DNA of 64,000 nucleotides from Lichenicola sp964236105 (GTDB taxonomy: Bacteria; Pseudomonadota; Alphaproteobacteria; Acetobacterales; Acetobacteraceae), in contig CAXSBC010000008.1 of NCBI GenBank assembly GCA_964236105.1, positions 1 through 64,000 on the forward strand, in the 5' to 3' direction. Shown here in pieces: positions 1 through 8,963 of the stretch; within the stretch, counting starts at the first letter, position 1, and each line of letters starts with the position of its first letter. Position numbers and translations under genes: made by a program. The notes beneath the pieces were generated by a model. It saw nothing but the letters and a program-made list of their open reading frames with translations, was not told the DNA's origin and did no database searches.

Positions 1-293
1 AAGCCTAAAACGGAGAGAGTCAGCGTCAATCCAGCTTGGTATTAGTAAGTGATTTGGTATCTTCATTAATATAAAGAAAATCTATGTTTAATTGTATTAG
101 CACAAAGCGTATCGAGAATGGAGTGTTGCTCTATTGTAACACATGTCTAAAATTTTGCAAAACAGCTATGCAGCTATTGCATGGAAAGTTGTTCATATCG
201 CATCTGCAATCAAGGAAGTGACAGCCTGTGCCGGTCCTCGCAGGCTGTCAGAGGTCTTTATAGATCCGCGCTTGCGGCTAGGAGGAGTTTTTG
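1..293 (+). promoter_or_regulatory. AT-rich leader upstream of the TonB-dependent receptor
   Basis: No gene is seen here. The first 190 bases are strikingly AT-rich compared with the rest of the window, and the base composition jumps near position 200. Such a block in front of a large outer-membrane receptor gene fits a promoter and untranslated leader. A stem-loop (220-249) and a strong ribosome binding site (AGGAGGAG, 280-287) lie at its downstream end. No convincing -35/-10 pair can be fixed by eye. Confidence 0.5.
220..249 (+). promoter_or_regulatory. Stem-loop in receptor mRNA leader
   Basis: A perfect 9-bp inverted repeat, GACAGCCTG and CAGGCTGTC, surrounds a 12-nt loop and ends 44 nt before the receptor ATG. 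It is not followed by a clear T-run, so it is not a classic terminator. It could be a leader regulatory hairpin or an RNA-stability element. The structure is seen directly; its role is inference. Confidence 0.45.
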
Positions 294-3233
294 ATGAGGC
301 TTCGCTTTGACTTGCCTTTAAAGCAAATTTCTGCAAGTTCAGTCGTTTTACTAGCATTAGCTCCAGCCTTAAGTGCAACATCCGCTTTCGCTCAGCAGGG
401 CATCATCAATACTGCTCAAAGCACGTCCAACGACGCGACCGGGACGCCGCTCAGCGCGTTGCCGGTGCAGGGAAACGCCAGTGGCGACTCTGGTCCAACC
501 GCTGAGAGCGTCACTGTTACTGGCTCACGCTTGCGCACCAGCAATCTGACCAGCGAGGCACCGATCACCGTCATCACCTCCAAGCAAATCGAGCAGTCCA
601 GCGCTCAGACGTTGGAGGACGTGCTGCGCAAGATCCCGGCAATCGGAACGTCGGGCACCTACGGCTCAACCAACAACGGTGGCAACGGCTCGAACTGTAT
701 CGATTTGCGCAATCTTGGCATCGCCCGCACCCTGGTACTGGTGAACGGCAAGCGCTTCGTACACACACCCTACGGCGACGGCAATGATTGCGTCGATCTG
801 TCCACCATTCCGCTGGCAATGATCGACCGGATTGACATCGAGAAGGACGGCGCGTCGACCATCTATGGCGCCGATGCGGTCGCTGGCGTCATCAACATCA
901 TCACCAAGAAGAACTTCATCGGCACCCAGATCAACCTCGACGGTGGCATCACGGCTTCCGGCGACGGTCGCGAGGGCACTGTTTCAGGCACCACCGGTTT
1001 CGACTTCGCGCAGGGCCGGGGTAATCTCGCGCTGAGCGGCAGCTACCTCGACCGCGGCTCGGTGCCGCAGAAGGATCGCGACTGGGCCAACCCGGTCATT
1101 TCCGCAGATAACGGTCCCAATCTCCCCGTAACGATCGGCTCCGGCTATACACCAGGCGGCCGTGTCTTCTCTGCAGCTGGGCCGGCTGGCAGGACCCTTG
1201 GTACGGTGGTCGGCACCCGCCTGCTGCCATTCTCGACCACTTACAATGGCACTGCCGATGGCTCCAATGCTGCGACCGGCCGTTACAACTATGGTTATGA
1301 CCAGGACCTGAACGGTCGGCTGAAGCAGGGCAACCTCGACGGCAGCGCCCACTTCGACATCAACGACCACATCACTGCCTATGTCGACGCGTTCTACACC
1401 CACAAGGACGCGGAAACGCAGCTGTCCGGCCAGCCGATCTCCGGCACCGTCGACGGCTCGATGCTATACGACATTCCCAAGGGCAACCCTTATGCTGAAG
1501 CGCTGGGCATCAACCAGAATGTCTACCAGTATCGACGGACGATCGACTGGGGTCCACGCCAGTATATGACACATGCCGACGTGTACCAGTTCACCGGCGG
1601 CCTGAAGGGCAATATCACCGGCAATTGGGACTATGACGCGTATTACAGCTACGGCCGTGCGACCAACGTCATCAACCAGACCAACCAAGTCAATTTCGTC
1701 AACCTGGAGCAGGAAGCCGGCTTCCGCGGCACCAGCGCCACCAATCTCAATCAAGGTGTCTACGATCCGTCGGTCTGCGTCGCTGCCAAAGGCTGCGTAC
1801 TGGGCGACCCGTTCGGGGCCGGGAACCTGAGCCAGGCCGGCGTCAACTATGCGAGCTTCACCTCGCATGCAACCGCCTTTTATCAGGTCCGCGATCTTGG
1901 TGTGTCCATCACCAACAACAAGCTGATCCAGCTGCCATATGGCCCACTCGGGCTCGCGATCGGCATGGAGCATCGTGGCGAGGATGGCGCGTATCATCCG
2001 GATCCGATCGTCGAGAGCGGCGCCTCGCTCGCCAACACCGAACACCCGACCGGTGGTGGCTTCAACGTGACGGAAGCGTTCGGCGAGCTGAACATCCCGA
2101 TCCTGAAGAACCTGCCGTTCGCCAAGGACCTGTCTGCCGACATCTCCGGCCGCTACTCGAGCTACAACACGTTCGGCTCGGTCGAGAACTGGAAGGCCGG
2201 TATTAACTGGTCGCCGTCGCGCGACATCCGCTTCCGCGCCAACATCGGCTCGTCGACCCGCCAACCCCAGATTTACGAACTGTTCGCCGGCGTCACCACC
2301 GGCTTCCCGTCGGCAAACGATCCTTGCGATAGCGGCCATATCAGCAGCTACGGCGCACTTGAGGGCGTCGTTGCCGCCAACTGCGCCAAGAAGATTGGCG
2401 GCTATAGCGCCAGCACCTTCGCTCAGGCCGGTTCAGGCCAGATCCCGACCAATTCCGGCGGCAACTCCAACCTGGAACCCGAAACTTCGCGTACCTACAC
2501 CATCGGCACCGTGCTCACACCGCGTTACTTGCCGAATTTTACGGCGGCAATTGATTATTTCCACACCAAGATCGCCAACTCAATCGGCACCGTCTCGACG
2601 CAGTATATCCTGGATAGCTGCTACACGAGCGTGAACTACAGCAATGGGTTCTGTAACCAGATCAATCCGCGCGCTTCGAATGGTCAGCTCTCGACCGTCA
2701 ACTCGATTTACGAGAACCTGGGTGAGATCCGCACCAGCGGCATTGATTTCGACCTGAATTACCTGATCCGGCTGCGGCAAGGCTTCAACGTTAACCTTTC
2801 AAATTCGATGGTTGACACCATTGCCTATATTGAGCAACAGGTTCCAGGCGGTCCATTCCAGAACTTCAAGGGTCGTCTGATCTCCGGCTTGTATGGTACC
2901 GCATTCCCGGTCATCCGTGACAACGCCACTGCAACCCTCGCCAAGGATGCGTTCAGCTTCAGCTGGACCACCCGGTATATCGACAGCATGACTGTCAATA
3001 ACGGCTCGGAAGACCTGACGGCGACGACTGCGCGCTACTACAAGGTCAATGAGGTGTTCTACCACGACATCGTTGCGACCTATAACTGGAAGAAGATCCA
3101 GTTCATTGCCGGTATCGACAACCTGTTCGACAAGACCCCGCTGCTGGTGGTGGACAGCACCACCAACACCGATCCGAACGTCTACGACGTGCTAGGCCGT
3201 TTCTTCTACGCCAAGCTACAGTTCCACTTCTGA
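294..3233 (+). CDS. TonB-dependent outer-membrane receptor (979 aa)
   Basis: This is a 22-stranded-barrel type receptor for energised uptake of a bulky substrate across the outer membrane. The start is the ATG at 294, preceded by AGGAGGAG six bases upstream; a TTG at 291 is also in frame. An N-terminal signal peptide ends near AFAQQ (about residue 34). The plug domain follows (about residues 70-210) with TVTGSRLR, a VNGKRF stretch, EKDGASTIYGADAVAGVINIITKK and two cysteines near a GSNCIDLRNLGIAR segment. The rest is barrel, closing with the aromatic C-terminus AKLQFHF expected for BAM recognition. The length and the VTGSRL-type plug place it with the large carbohydrate/peptide-type receptors common in Caulobacter-like and xanthomonad genomes. 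No ligand gene lies next to it, because an IS element follows, so the substrate is unknown. Confidence 0.93.
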   Translation: MRLRFDLPLKQISASSVVLLALAPALSATSAFAQQGIINTAQSTSNDATGTPLSALPVQGNASGDSGPTAESVTVTGSRLRTSNLTSEAPITVITSKQIEQSSAQTLEDVLRKIPAIGTSGTYGSTNNGGNGSNCIDLRNLGIARTLVLVNGKRFVHTPYGDGNDCVDLSTIPLAMIDRIDIEKDGASTIYGADAVAGVINIITKKNFIGTQINLDGGITASGDGREGTVSGTTGFDFAQGRGNLALSGSYLDRGSVPQKDRDWANPVISADNGPNLPVTIGSGYTPGGRVFSAAGPAGRTLGTVVGTRLLPFSTTYNGTADGSNAATGRYNYGYDQDLNGRLKQGNLDGSAHFDINDHITAYVDAFYTHKDAETQLSGQPISGTVDGSMLYDIPKGNPYAEALGINQNVYQYRRTIDWGPRQYMTHADVYQFTGGLKGNITGNWDYDAYYSYGRATNVINQTNQVNFVNLEQEAGFRGTSATNLNQGVYDPSVCVAAKGCVLGDPFGAGNLSQAGVNYASFTSHATAFYQVRDLGVSITNNKLIQLPYGPLGLAIGMEHRGEDGAYHPDPIVESGASLANTEHPTGGGFNVTEAFGELNIPILKNLPFAKDLSADISGRYSSYNTFGSVENWKAGINWSPSRDIRFRANIGSSTRQPQIYELFAGVTTGFPSANDPCDSGHISSYGALEGVVAANCAKKIGGYSASTFAQAGSGQIPTNSGGNSNLEPETSRTYTIGTVLTPRYLPNFTAAIDYFHTKIANSIGTVSTQYILDSCYTSVNYSNGFCNQINPRASNGQLSTVNSIYENLGEIRTSGIDFDLNYLIRLRQGFNVNLSNSMVDTIAYIEQQVPGGPFQNFKGRLISGLYGTAFPVIRDNATATLAKDAFSFSWTTRYIDSMTVNNGSEDLTATTARYYKVNEVFYHDIVATYNWKKIQFIAGIDNLFDKTPLLVVDSTTNTDPNVYDVLGRFFYAKLQFHF

Positions 3234-3268
3234 ACCAAGCCGGACCTGATCTTCAAAGCACGACAAGG

Positions 3269-3290
3269 CCGTCAGGATTACTTCTGACGG
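3269..3290 (+). terminator. Hairpin downstream of receptor gene, possible terminator
   Basis: CCGTCAG and CTGACGG form a 7-bp stem 35 nt after the receptor stop. There is no T-run, so intrinsic termination is uncertain. The stem resembles a longer dyad at 35397-35425 (see findings). Confidence 0.35.
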
Positions 3291-3379
3291 TCACGCGTGA
3301 CGCTTGTCCGTCGCCAAAGCACTTGCGACAGTCGGTGGAACGACTGGGCCGAGGTCCCGTCTGACCGTCAGTTGCTGTC

Positions 3380-4453
3380 TAGAGCGGAATCTGATCATTC
3401 CGGCTCATAGCCAGCGGCGGTGAAGTAGTTTCTGCACTCGCGTTGATCGAAGGCGGGAAGTGCATCGCGGATCGCGTTCCAGAGGTCGTCGATGGTGCGT
3501 GCGGCGACCTTGCGCAGGATGGTCTTGAGCTTGGCGAACGCGTTCTCGATTGGGTTGAAGTCAGACGAACAGGGCGGCAGGTAGCGCAATGTAGCGCCTG
3601 CGGCTTCGATCGTGGCGCGGACGGCAGCACCTTTGTGAGCGGGCAGGTTGTCCATCACGACGATGTCGCCAGATCGCAGGGTCGGGACCAGGACCTGGCT
3701 GATGTAGGCCTGGAAGGCCTCGGCGTTCATCGGGCCATCGAGCACCATTGGTGACGTCATGCCGCAGAGCCGGAGCGCACCTGTGAAGGTGGTGGTCTTC
3801 CAATGTCCGTGCGGGACAGGCGCGCGGCAACGCTGTCCACGCAGAGCACGGCCGCCAAGACGCGCCATCTTGGTGGAAGCTCCCTTGATCTCCTCCGGAG
3901 CTCAAGCATCGATGAAGACCAGATGCGCCGGATCGAGGTCCGGCTGCGCGTCGAACCAGGCTTGCCTGAGCACGGCGACGTCTGGTCGCTCCTGCTCGCT
4001 GGCGTGCGCCGTTTTTTTGAAGGTCATCTCATGGCGGTCGAGAAACCGCCAGATCGTGCTGGCCGCGAATGACGTGCCATGCTGCTCGTGCAGCAGTCCG
4101 GAGAGCTCGACAAGGGTGATGTCCACCTGCGCATCGACCGCTGCCAGGATCACGTCTCGGTATTTCTTGATCCGCTGCGAGCGTAGGTCGCCACCCTTGG
4201 GTCGCGGCGTTGGCACCCCGTCGGTCCGCCAAGCCCGCACCCAACGGATGGCGGTCGCCACTGCGACCCCGAACCGCTCGGCGGCTGCGTGCCGGGACAT
4301 GCCGCCGTCAACAGCTGCAATCACCCGGTCTCGAAGGTCCTGCGACAGTGTCCGCGCCATCCATGCTGGCCTCCAATCCAGCCAGCATGGTGAATCAGAT
4401 CAGCACCGCGTCGAGGAAGCACTGTCGACGCAGGTCCGTCGGATTAGGCTCTA
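3380..4453 (-). mobile_element. IS630-family insertion sequence
   Basis: The element is bounded by imperfect inverted repeats. The left end reads CTAGAGCGGAATCTGA and the right end, reverse complemented, reads CTAGAGCCTAATCCGA. A TA dinucleotide sits at each edge (3380-3381 and 4452-4453), matching the TA target duplication of IS630/Tc1-mariner elements. It carries one transposase gene on the minus strand, which is interrupted by an in-frame stop. It sits between the TonB receptor and a stretch of degraded sequence. The copy may be dead unless the stop is read through or a trans-acting transposase exists. Confidence 0.8.
3395..4360 (-). pseudogene. IS630 transposase interrupted by in-frame UGA
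   Basis: The N-terminal part (4360 to 3902) has a helix-turn-helix (SRHAAAERFGVAVATAIRWV) and a second winged-helix region, and reaches the first catalytic aspartate in VFIDA. A TGA at 3902-3904 then stops translation. The reading frame does not change after the stop and continues with KMARLGGRALRGQR, the second aspartate in VVMDNLPAHKG and the catalytic glutamate in NPIENAFAKLK. All three DDE residues therefore survive on either side of the stop. Family members usually have about ten fewer residues between the first Asp and the MARL block, so the stop lies in what looks like a small in-frame insertion. The combined length, 321 codons, is normal for the family. Confidence 0.8.
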
Positions 4454-4980
4454 GGTGATAACGTCGCTGGGAAGACAGGTCTGATCCAGCACGCCGGCAC
4501 GACGCTCATTGAACTGCTGCCCCCAGTCCCGACACCAGAACCGCCGTTAGCCCTGCGCGATGACCTCCAGCCGCTCGGTCACCGCAGCCAAGCCACAGCA
4601 GACGCAGCTCATCCTGCCAGTCCAGCCCTTCACTCGCTACCTCGAGGTCACGTCGGGCCACCCAGCCAATATCAGGTCACTCTCTGGCCCGAACGCTGAC
4701 AGATCCGATCCCCACGTAGGATAGAAACTGCTGGCAGCAGCATCCGGCAGAACCAAGCCTTCGAGAACCCCGAAACGCCAGAGAAAAATAGACTAGTTAC
4801 TATAGTCCTATGAGGCTAGTCTCCACTAGAGATCAAGTTTGTATCTAACTCTCCGTGACCTAAGATATCTCATCGTTATTGACTGTCAGACCACTCTGCC
4901 AAGCGGTAAGGGTCGAAGGCGGAACCCGTTCTGCTTCGACGTCCTGACCGATCGGAGCATAACTCTAACACGGTGCATTA
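4454..4980. other. Intergenic stretch, no gene recognised
   Basis: I see no convincing coding region in any frame. The last 150 bases are AT-rich compared with the flanks. It probably consists of decayed sequence between the IS630 copy and a short hypothetical gene. Confidence 0.4.
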
Positions 4981-5205
4981 ATGAACAAGCGAGGCGGCGA
5001 CCAGCTGACAGATGGCGCAGCGCACGACCGGATCGTGTTCCTGACGGCGGACGAGATGGCTGCTCGCGCAAAGGCGATCATCATGGCGCCGCCACCAAAT
5101 TCTCCCGACGCGGTGATCGTGAATGCTGCCTACCGAGCTCTGCGATACGTTGACATGGCCAACAGGCTAAGAATGGTGAATTACATGGAGGAGCGACACG
5201 GCTAA
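4981..5205 (+). CDS. Small hypothetical protein (74 aa)
   Basis: I do not recognise this protein. It starts with MNKRGGDQL and is mostly hydrophilic, with an alanine-rich middle (ADEMAARAKAIIM) and a helical C-terminus (AAYRALRYVDMANRLRMVNYMEERHG). There is no signal peptide, membrane segment or clear ribosome binding site. It lies in a region of decayed genes between an IS630 copy and a gcrA pseudogene, so it may be a remnant or spurious. Confidence 0.35.
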   Translation: MNKRGGDQLTDGAAHDRIVFLTADEMAARAKAIIMAPPPNSPDAVIVNAAYRALRYVDMANRLRMVNYMEERHG

Positions 5206-5822
5206 TCCAATTAAAGCCCGTCTGGTATTTCAACCAGTCGCCAAAGACAATGCGTTACCAGCTATAAAAGCAACATCCGGCAACGCCACGTAGGCGGCAA
5301 GTTGCCTGATATCTTGTGCAAACGGCAAACGGCAAACGGCAAACGGCAAACGGCTCGTCCGACCGGTAGCGTCCGCAGTGGTGGTGAAAAGGCCGCCGGA
5401 GACCCAGAATTTTGTCCTGACGATTGGCGACCCACCGGCGACAGAAGCACGACGCGGGTCGCCAAGGCGTTCCTGCATGCGGTCGTAGGCTCGCTCCAAG
5501 ATGGCGCCATCCCGCCCCAGAAGGTCAAGGCGGATCGCCGGCCTGTAATCGGCGACGGCGATCAGCAAGTCCAGGAAGCGCCAAAGCCTGTGTGCTCAGC
5601 GCAGATCTGGTCGAGGTGTGACGGGGATCGCGCCCGCCTGACCCATCTTGCCACGCGCCACGATGATGGCGAGCCGGCTCATGCGCCGGTCGTCGGCTCC
5701 AAAGAACGCAAAGGTGAAGACCTACGCTTCCATGGGAGGCGCGCGCAGGTGCCGACGTGTGCACACAGCACGATACCAGACGCACCTGTGACCTGTGCTC
5801 ATGATTTCTCTCTCGATGGAGT
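5206..5822. other. Decayed region with unassigned coding remnant
   Basis: No intact gene. On the minus strand around 5390-5570 a frame reads LIAVADYRPAIRLDLLGRDG followed by AILERAYDRMQERLGDP, which has the composition of real coding sequence. A related-looking fragment, MSRLAIIVARGKMGQAG, lies further upstream in another frame. I cannot name the family. It looks like a frameshifted gene remnant. Confidence 0.35.
5318..5352. repeat. Tandem heptamer repeat (GCAAACG)x5
   Basis: Five perfect head-to-tail copies of GCAAACG, with a partial sixth, lie inside the decayed region. It is a potential slippage (VNTR) site. No gene depends on it in its present state. Confidence 0.85.
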
Positions 5823-6198
5823 TCAGGCCGCGCCGGCAGAAGCAGCTTCACACGGGCGCACGCAGGCTCGATCGCAGTGGCTGGAGCAATACGGCTTGCC
5901 GGGCGCAGGTTGGTCATCGCAGAAGTGGAAGTCGGTCCTGCCGGGCTCGCCGATCGGCTACTGGCAACCTCGTAGTCTGGCGAGGCAGGCGCACCGAGAC
6001 AGGGTAAGCGGGACGGAGTGCCGCGCTACCCTGGAGGCCGCCACGGATCAGCGACTGGCGGACCGGAAAGTGCAGGCGGTACGCTTTGCCCACGATCGTG
6101 TTCTTGGTGAGGTTCATGCGCCGGCCGATCTCGGCCGTGGAATGGCCTTCGTTCCCGGGCGCGTGGAAGGTCGAGATGCTTTGGTCGTTGCAATCCAT
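5823..6198 (-). pseudogene. GcrA-like cell-cycle regulator, frameshifted
   Basis: The N-terminus starts at the ATG at 6198 (MDCNDQSIS) and contains NEGHSTAEIGRRMNLTKNTI followed by VGKAYRLHFP, the DNA-binding region of GcrA-type proteins (normally W-x-E/D...G.S...IA..LG.TRNAVIGK..RL). The C-terminus lies in a different frame: P-I-G-E-P-G-R-T-D-F-H-F-C-D-D, then P-G-K-P-Y-C-S-S-H-C, which is the conserved GcrA C-terminal cysteine motif. A TAG stands where CQW is expected, and the two ends are out of frame, so there is both a nonsense change and a frameshift. In alphaproteobacteria GcrA works with sigma-70 at CcrM-methylated promoters. Short paralogues are common, so an intact main copy probably exists elsewhere. 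Confidence 0.7.
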
Positions 6199-6439
6199 CC
6201 GGTGGAAGTGGAGGATATCGGGGCTTCCTTTGATCGGTGGAAGCCCTTTTCCACCGCCGGCCGACGCCGCACGCGCTTGGCCCAACCCTTGCGCAACATG
6301 GCGCCGAACGGCACCAGCCTCATCCGTTCTTTTAAGTTTCTTCAAATATCAACATAAGCATTCGATCTTGATACATTGGCTTAGAATGCAGTATTTTCTA
6401 GATCTTATGATGAGTCAGGTAGTTTTCTCTTTGTAAATG

Positions 6440-8920
6440 TCAGAGCCGGGCAGTCTCTGTATCCAACTCCTCCTGCCGTGCTCTTCTCGACATGGGTACA
6501 GATACTATGCTTGACAGCATGACGTCAGGACGCAGTTCGGAATGCCGCGCCCTGACTGCCTTTTTCTGTGACCGATCCTGTAGAAATCCTTCGATGCTGT
6601 CCTGTGGCATGGGTCGGCCAAGCAGAAAACCTTGAAGCTCGTCGCATCCCTGTTCGCAAAGCATTTCGAACTGTTCGATTGTTTCCACGCCTTCCGCCGT
6701 CACCTCAAGATCAAGGCTGCGGCTCATGGAGATGATCGCATTGACGATCGCGCGTGAATGCGAGTCCTCTTCCAAGCGCTGCACGAACGAACGGTCTACC
6801 TTCAACTTGTCGAATGGAAACCGGTGCAGATAGGACAGGCTGGAATAGCCGGTGCCGAAATCGTCGAGAACCAAACGAACTCCCAATTCGCGTAAGTCTT
6901 TCAAGATCGTCAACGCGGCTTCCGCATTATCGATCAGCACGCCTTCGGTTATCTCCAGCTCCAGTCGATGTGGCGGTAGCCCCGTTGCGATCAAGACATC
7001 GGTTACGGTCGAGAGCAGGTCGCTGCGCTGGAATTGGATCGGGGACAGGTTGACGGCGACCCGACAGTCGTGATCCCAGAGCATTGCTTCCGTGCAGGCG
7101 CTCCGCATCACCCACTCCCCCAGGAGGATGATAAGACCACATTCTTCTGCAAGAGGAATGAACTGCGTTGGCGGAATTGGGCCCAAAGTACGATGGTTCC
7201 AACGCACCAGCGCCTCAAACGAAACCAGATCTTGCCTAGCATCGAACAACGGCTGGAAATGGAGTGTCAGCTCGTCGCGTTGGATTGCGCCGCGAAGCTC
7301 GTTCTCCAGCTCGCGCCGTTCGCGCAGGGCGAGATCCATGCCAGCCTCGAACAGGCAGAACCACCCTCGTCCACTTTCTTTAGCGCGATACAGAGCAATA
7401 TCAGCGTTTTTCAGCAAGGACGCCTTGGTATCACCGTCATGAGGATAAACGGCAATGCCTATGCTGGTGCCGACATTAACTTCCTGCCCGTCTAATTGGA
7501 AGCTCGGGGACAGACACTCAATGATACGCCGTGCCAGGACCGTCGCCTGCTCGGGCTGTGCGCCGGTGGTCTGCAGCACGACGAACTCGTCACCGCCAAT
7601 TCGCGCCACCAGATCGCCATCACGTAGGTTCTTCCGCAGCCGACCGGCAACCTCGCGCAGCAACTGGTCACCGGCACCATGGCCGAGCGTGTCATTGACC
7701 TGCTTGAACCCATCCAGGTCGAGGCACAGCACCGACAATGGCGTCTGGCTGCGTGCTGCAAGCTGAAGTGCCAGGGTAAGGCTATCATTCAGCAACAGGC
7801 GGTTCGGTAGTTCCGTCAGCACGTCGTGATGCGCCAGAAAGCGGATGCGCTCCTCCGATGCGCGGCGATCGCGCACGTCCCGGAGGACCGTCACCAGTGC
7901 CGGACTGCCGCCATAATTCAGCGAGCGCGACAGGATCTCGACTGGAAGCCGACTACCGTCGGCAGCGATGATCATCGTCTCGGTGGGTACATCGGTTCGA
8001 TCGGCCTGCCATAGCGCGGTGTCTTCTTCCGGGACGATGAAACGTGCGACCGGGCTGACGCGCAGCTCGGCGACGCTGAGGCCGAGCAGCAGCGCTATGC
8101 TCTTGTTGCCATCGATGATCAGGCCGTCCCTGTGGACGAGGATGCCCTCCAGGGTGCTGTCGGCAAGTTGCCGCAGGCGACCGACCTCGAGCTGGTCCCG
8201 CGCCGCGACGCGGTTGTCCACCAGCGAGCCCGAGAGGCTCAGCACCAATACGACAACCGCCTCCGCTGCCACGATGATGGCGATTGGCGAGAAGGCGAGA
8301 TTGTCCGTTTGATCGGCAGCACTCATCCAGCCGTCGAACGGCAAGATCGCCGCCACCGAACCGACGACCAGGCAGATGATCGCCAGGGTGAGAAGACCAG
8401 TTCCAATCGCCCAACCATGGCGGCCGCGGGGGTAGCCCGCTTCCCAGATTGCGAACGCGCACAACGCTGCGCCGAGGACCATGACGACGATCACCGCGGT
8501 GAGGTCGTAGGCGAGCGTGAACGGCCGTACCAATCCAGCCATGCCGGTAAACAGCATGCAGGAAATGCCGCTTGCCAGCAGCGAGCCGGACAGCAGCGCA
8601 TTACGCGCTGACAGGCGACCACGGAACTGGATTGCAGCCGCCGCCAAGCCCCCAAGCAGCACCATCAGCACCGCCGGGACGCCCCAGGCGGCCGGCACGG
8701 ACAGGCTCAACTGCGGGTAGCGCCCAGCCAGCGTCGTTCTGAAAGCGAACCAGGCGATCGCCGGAAACACCACAGCCACGACCAGAGCTTCTATCCAACT
8801 CGAGCGACGACGGCGCAGGATCCGCATCGCCATGCCGCCGCAAAGCAGCGACTCCAGCAGCACCAGAAGCAGCGTGACTGGATCGTGTTGCCGCAGCAGT
8901 CCTGCAAGCAGATGGGTCAC
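6440..8920 (-). CDS. Membrane PAS-GGDEF-EAL c-di-GMP turnover protein (826 aa)
   Basis: The N-terminal 235 residues hold about seven hydrophobic segments, with a GISCMLFTGMAGL stretch reminiscent of a degenerate MHYT sensor. A PAS-like domain follows (about 245-355), then a GGDEF domain (about 360-525) with an intact GGDEF signature (442-446) and an RxxD inhibitory site (R433-D436) at the canonical five-residue spacing. The EAL domain (about 540-780) has SFEALVRW, ELEITEG, DDFGTGYSS and TAEGVET. Both the diguanylate cyclase and the phosphodiesterase appear catalytically complete, so the net direction is probably set by the sensor part. It is the third gene of a minus-strand operon, starting 43 nt after the TonB receptor stop and downstream of a YfiR-like gene. 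This context suggests that periplasmic or outer-membrane signals feed into it. Confidence 0.92.
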   Translation of the reverse strand: MTHLLAGLLRQHDPVTLLLVLLESLLCGGMAMRILRRRRSSWIEALVVAVVFPAIAWFAFRTTLAGRYPQLSLSVPAAWGVPAVLMVLLGGLAAAAIQFRGRLSARNALLSGSLLASGISCMLFTGMAGLVRPFTLAYDLTAVIVVMVLGAALCAFAIWEAGYPRGRHGWAIGTGLLTLAIICLVVGSVAAILPFDGWMSAADQTDNLAFSPIAIIVAAEAVVVLVLSLSGSLVDNRVAARDQLEVGRLRQLADSTLEGILVHRDGLIIDGNKSIALLLGLSVAELRVSPVARFIVPEEDTALWQADRTDVPTETMIIAADGSRLPVEILSRSLNYGGSPALVTVLRDVRDRRASEERIRFLAHHDVLTELPNRLLLNDSLTLALQLAARSQTPLSVLCLDLDGFKQVNDTLGHGAGDQLLREVAGRLRKNLRDGDLVARIGGDEFVVLQTTGAQPEQATVLARRIIECLSPSFQLDGQEVNVGTSIGIAVYPHDGDTKASLLKNADIALYRAKESGRGWFCLFEAGMDLALRERRELENELRGAIQRDELTLHFQPLFDARQDLVSFEALVRWNHRTLGPIPPTQFIPLAEECGLIILLGEWVMRSACTEAMLWDHDCRVAVNLSPIQFQRSDLLSTVTDVLIATGLPPHRLELEITEGVLIDNAEAALTILKDLRELGVRLVLDDFGTGYSSLSYLHRFPFDKLKVDRSFVQRLEEDSHSRAIVNAIISMSRSLDLEVTAEGVETIEQFEMLCEQGCDELQGFLLGRPMPQDSIEGFLQDRSQKKAVRARHSELRPDVMLSSIVSVPMSRRARQEELDTETARL

Positions 8921-8963
8921 GATAAGACTCCCCTTCGTTACCGGCGGATCGATATCACGCTGC

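Noticed and set aside
4839..5153. 104-codon plus-strand frame overlapping the 74-codon gene
   Set aside because: Cysteine/arginine-rich with no motif. The overlapping frame at 4981 has more protein-like composition.
5302..6357. 351-codon open frame on the plus strand
   Set aside because: It is antisense to the GcrA-like remnant and includes the heptamer repeat translated as a repeat peptide; no family resemblance.
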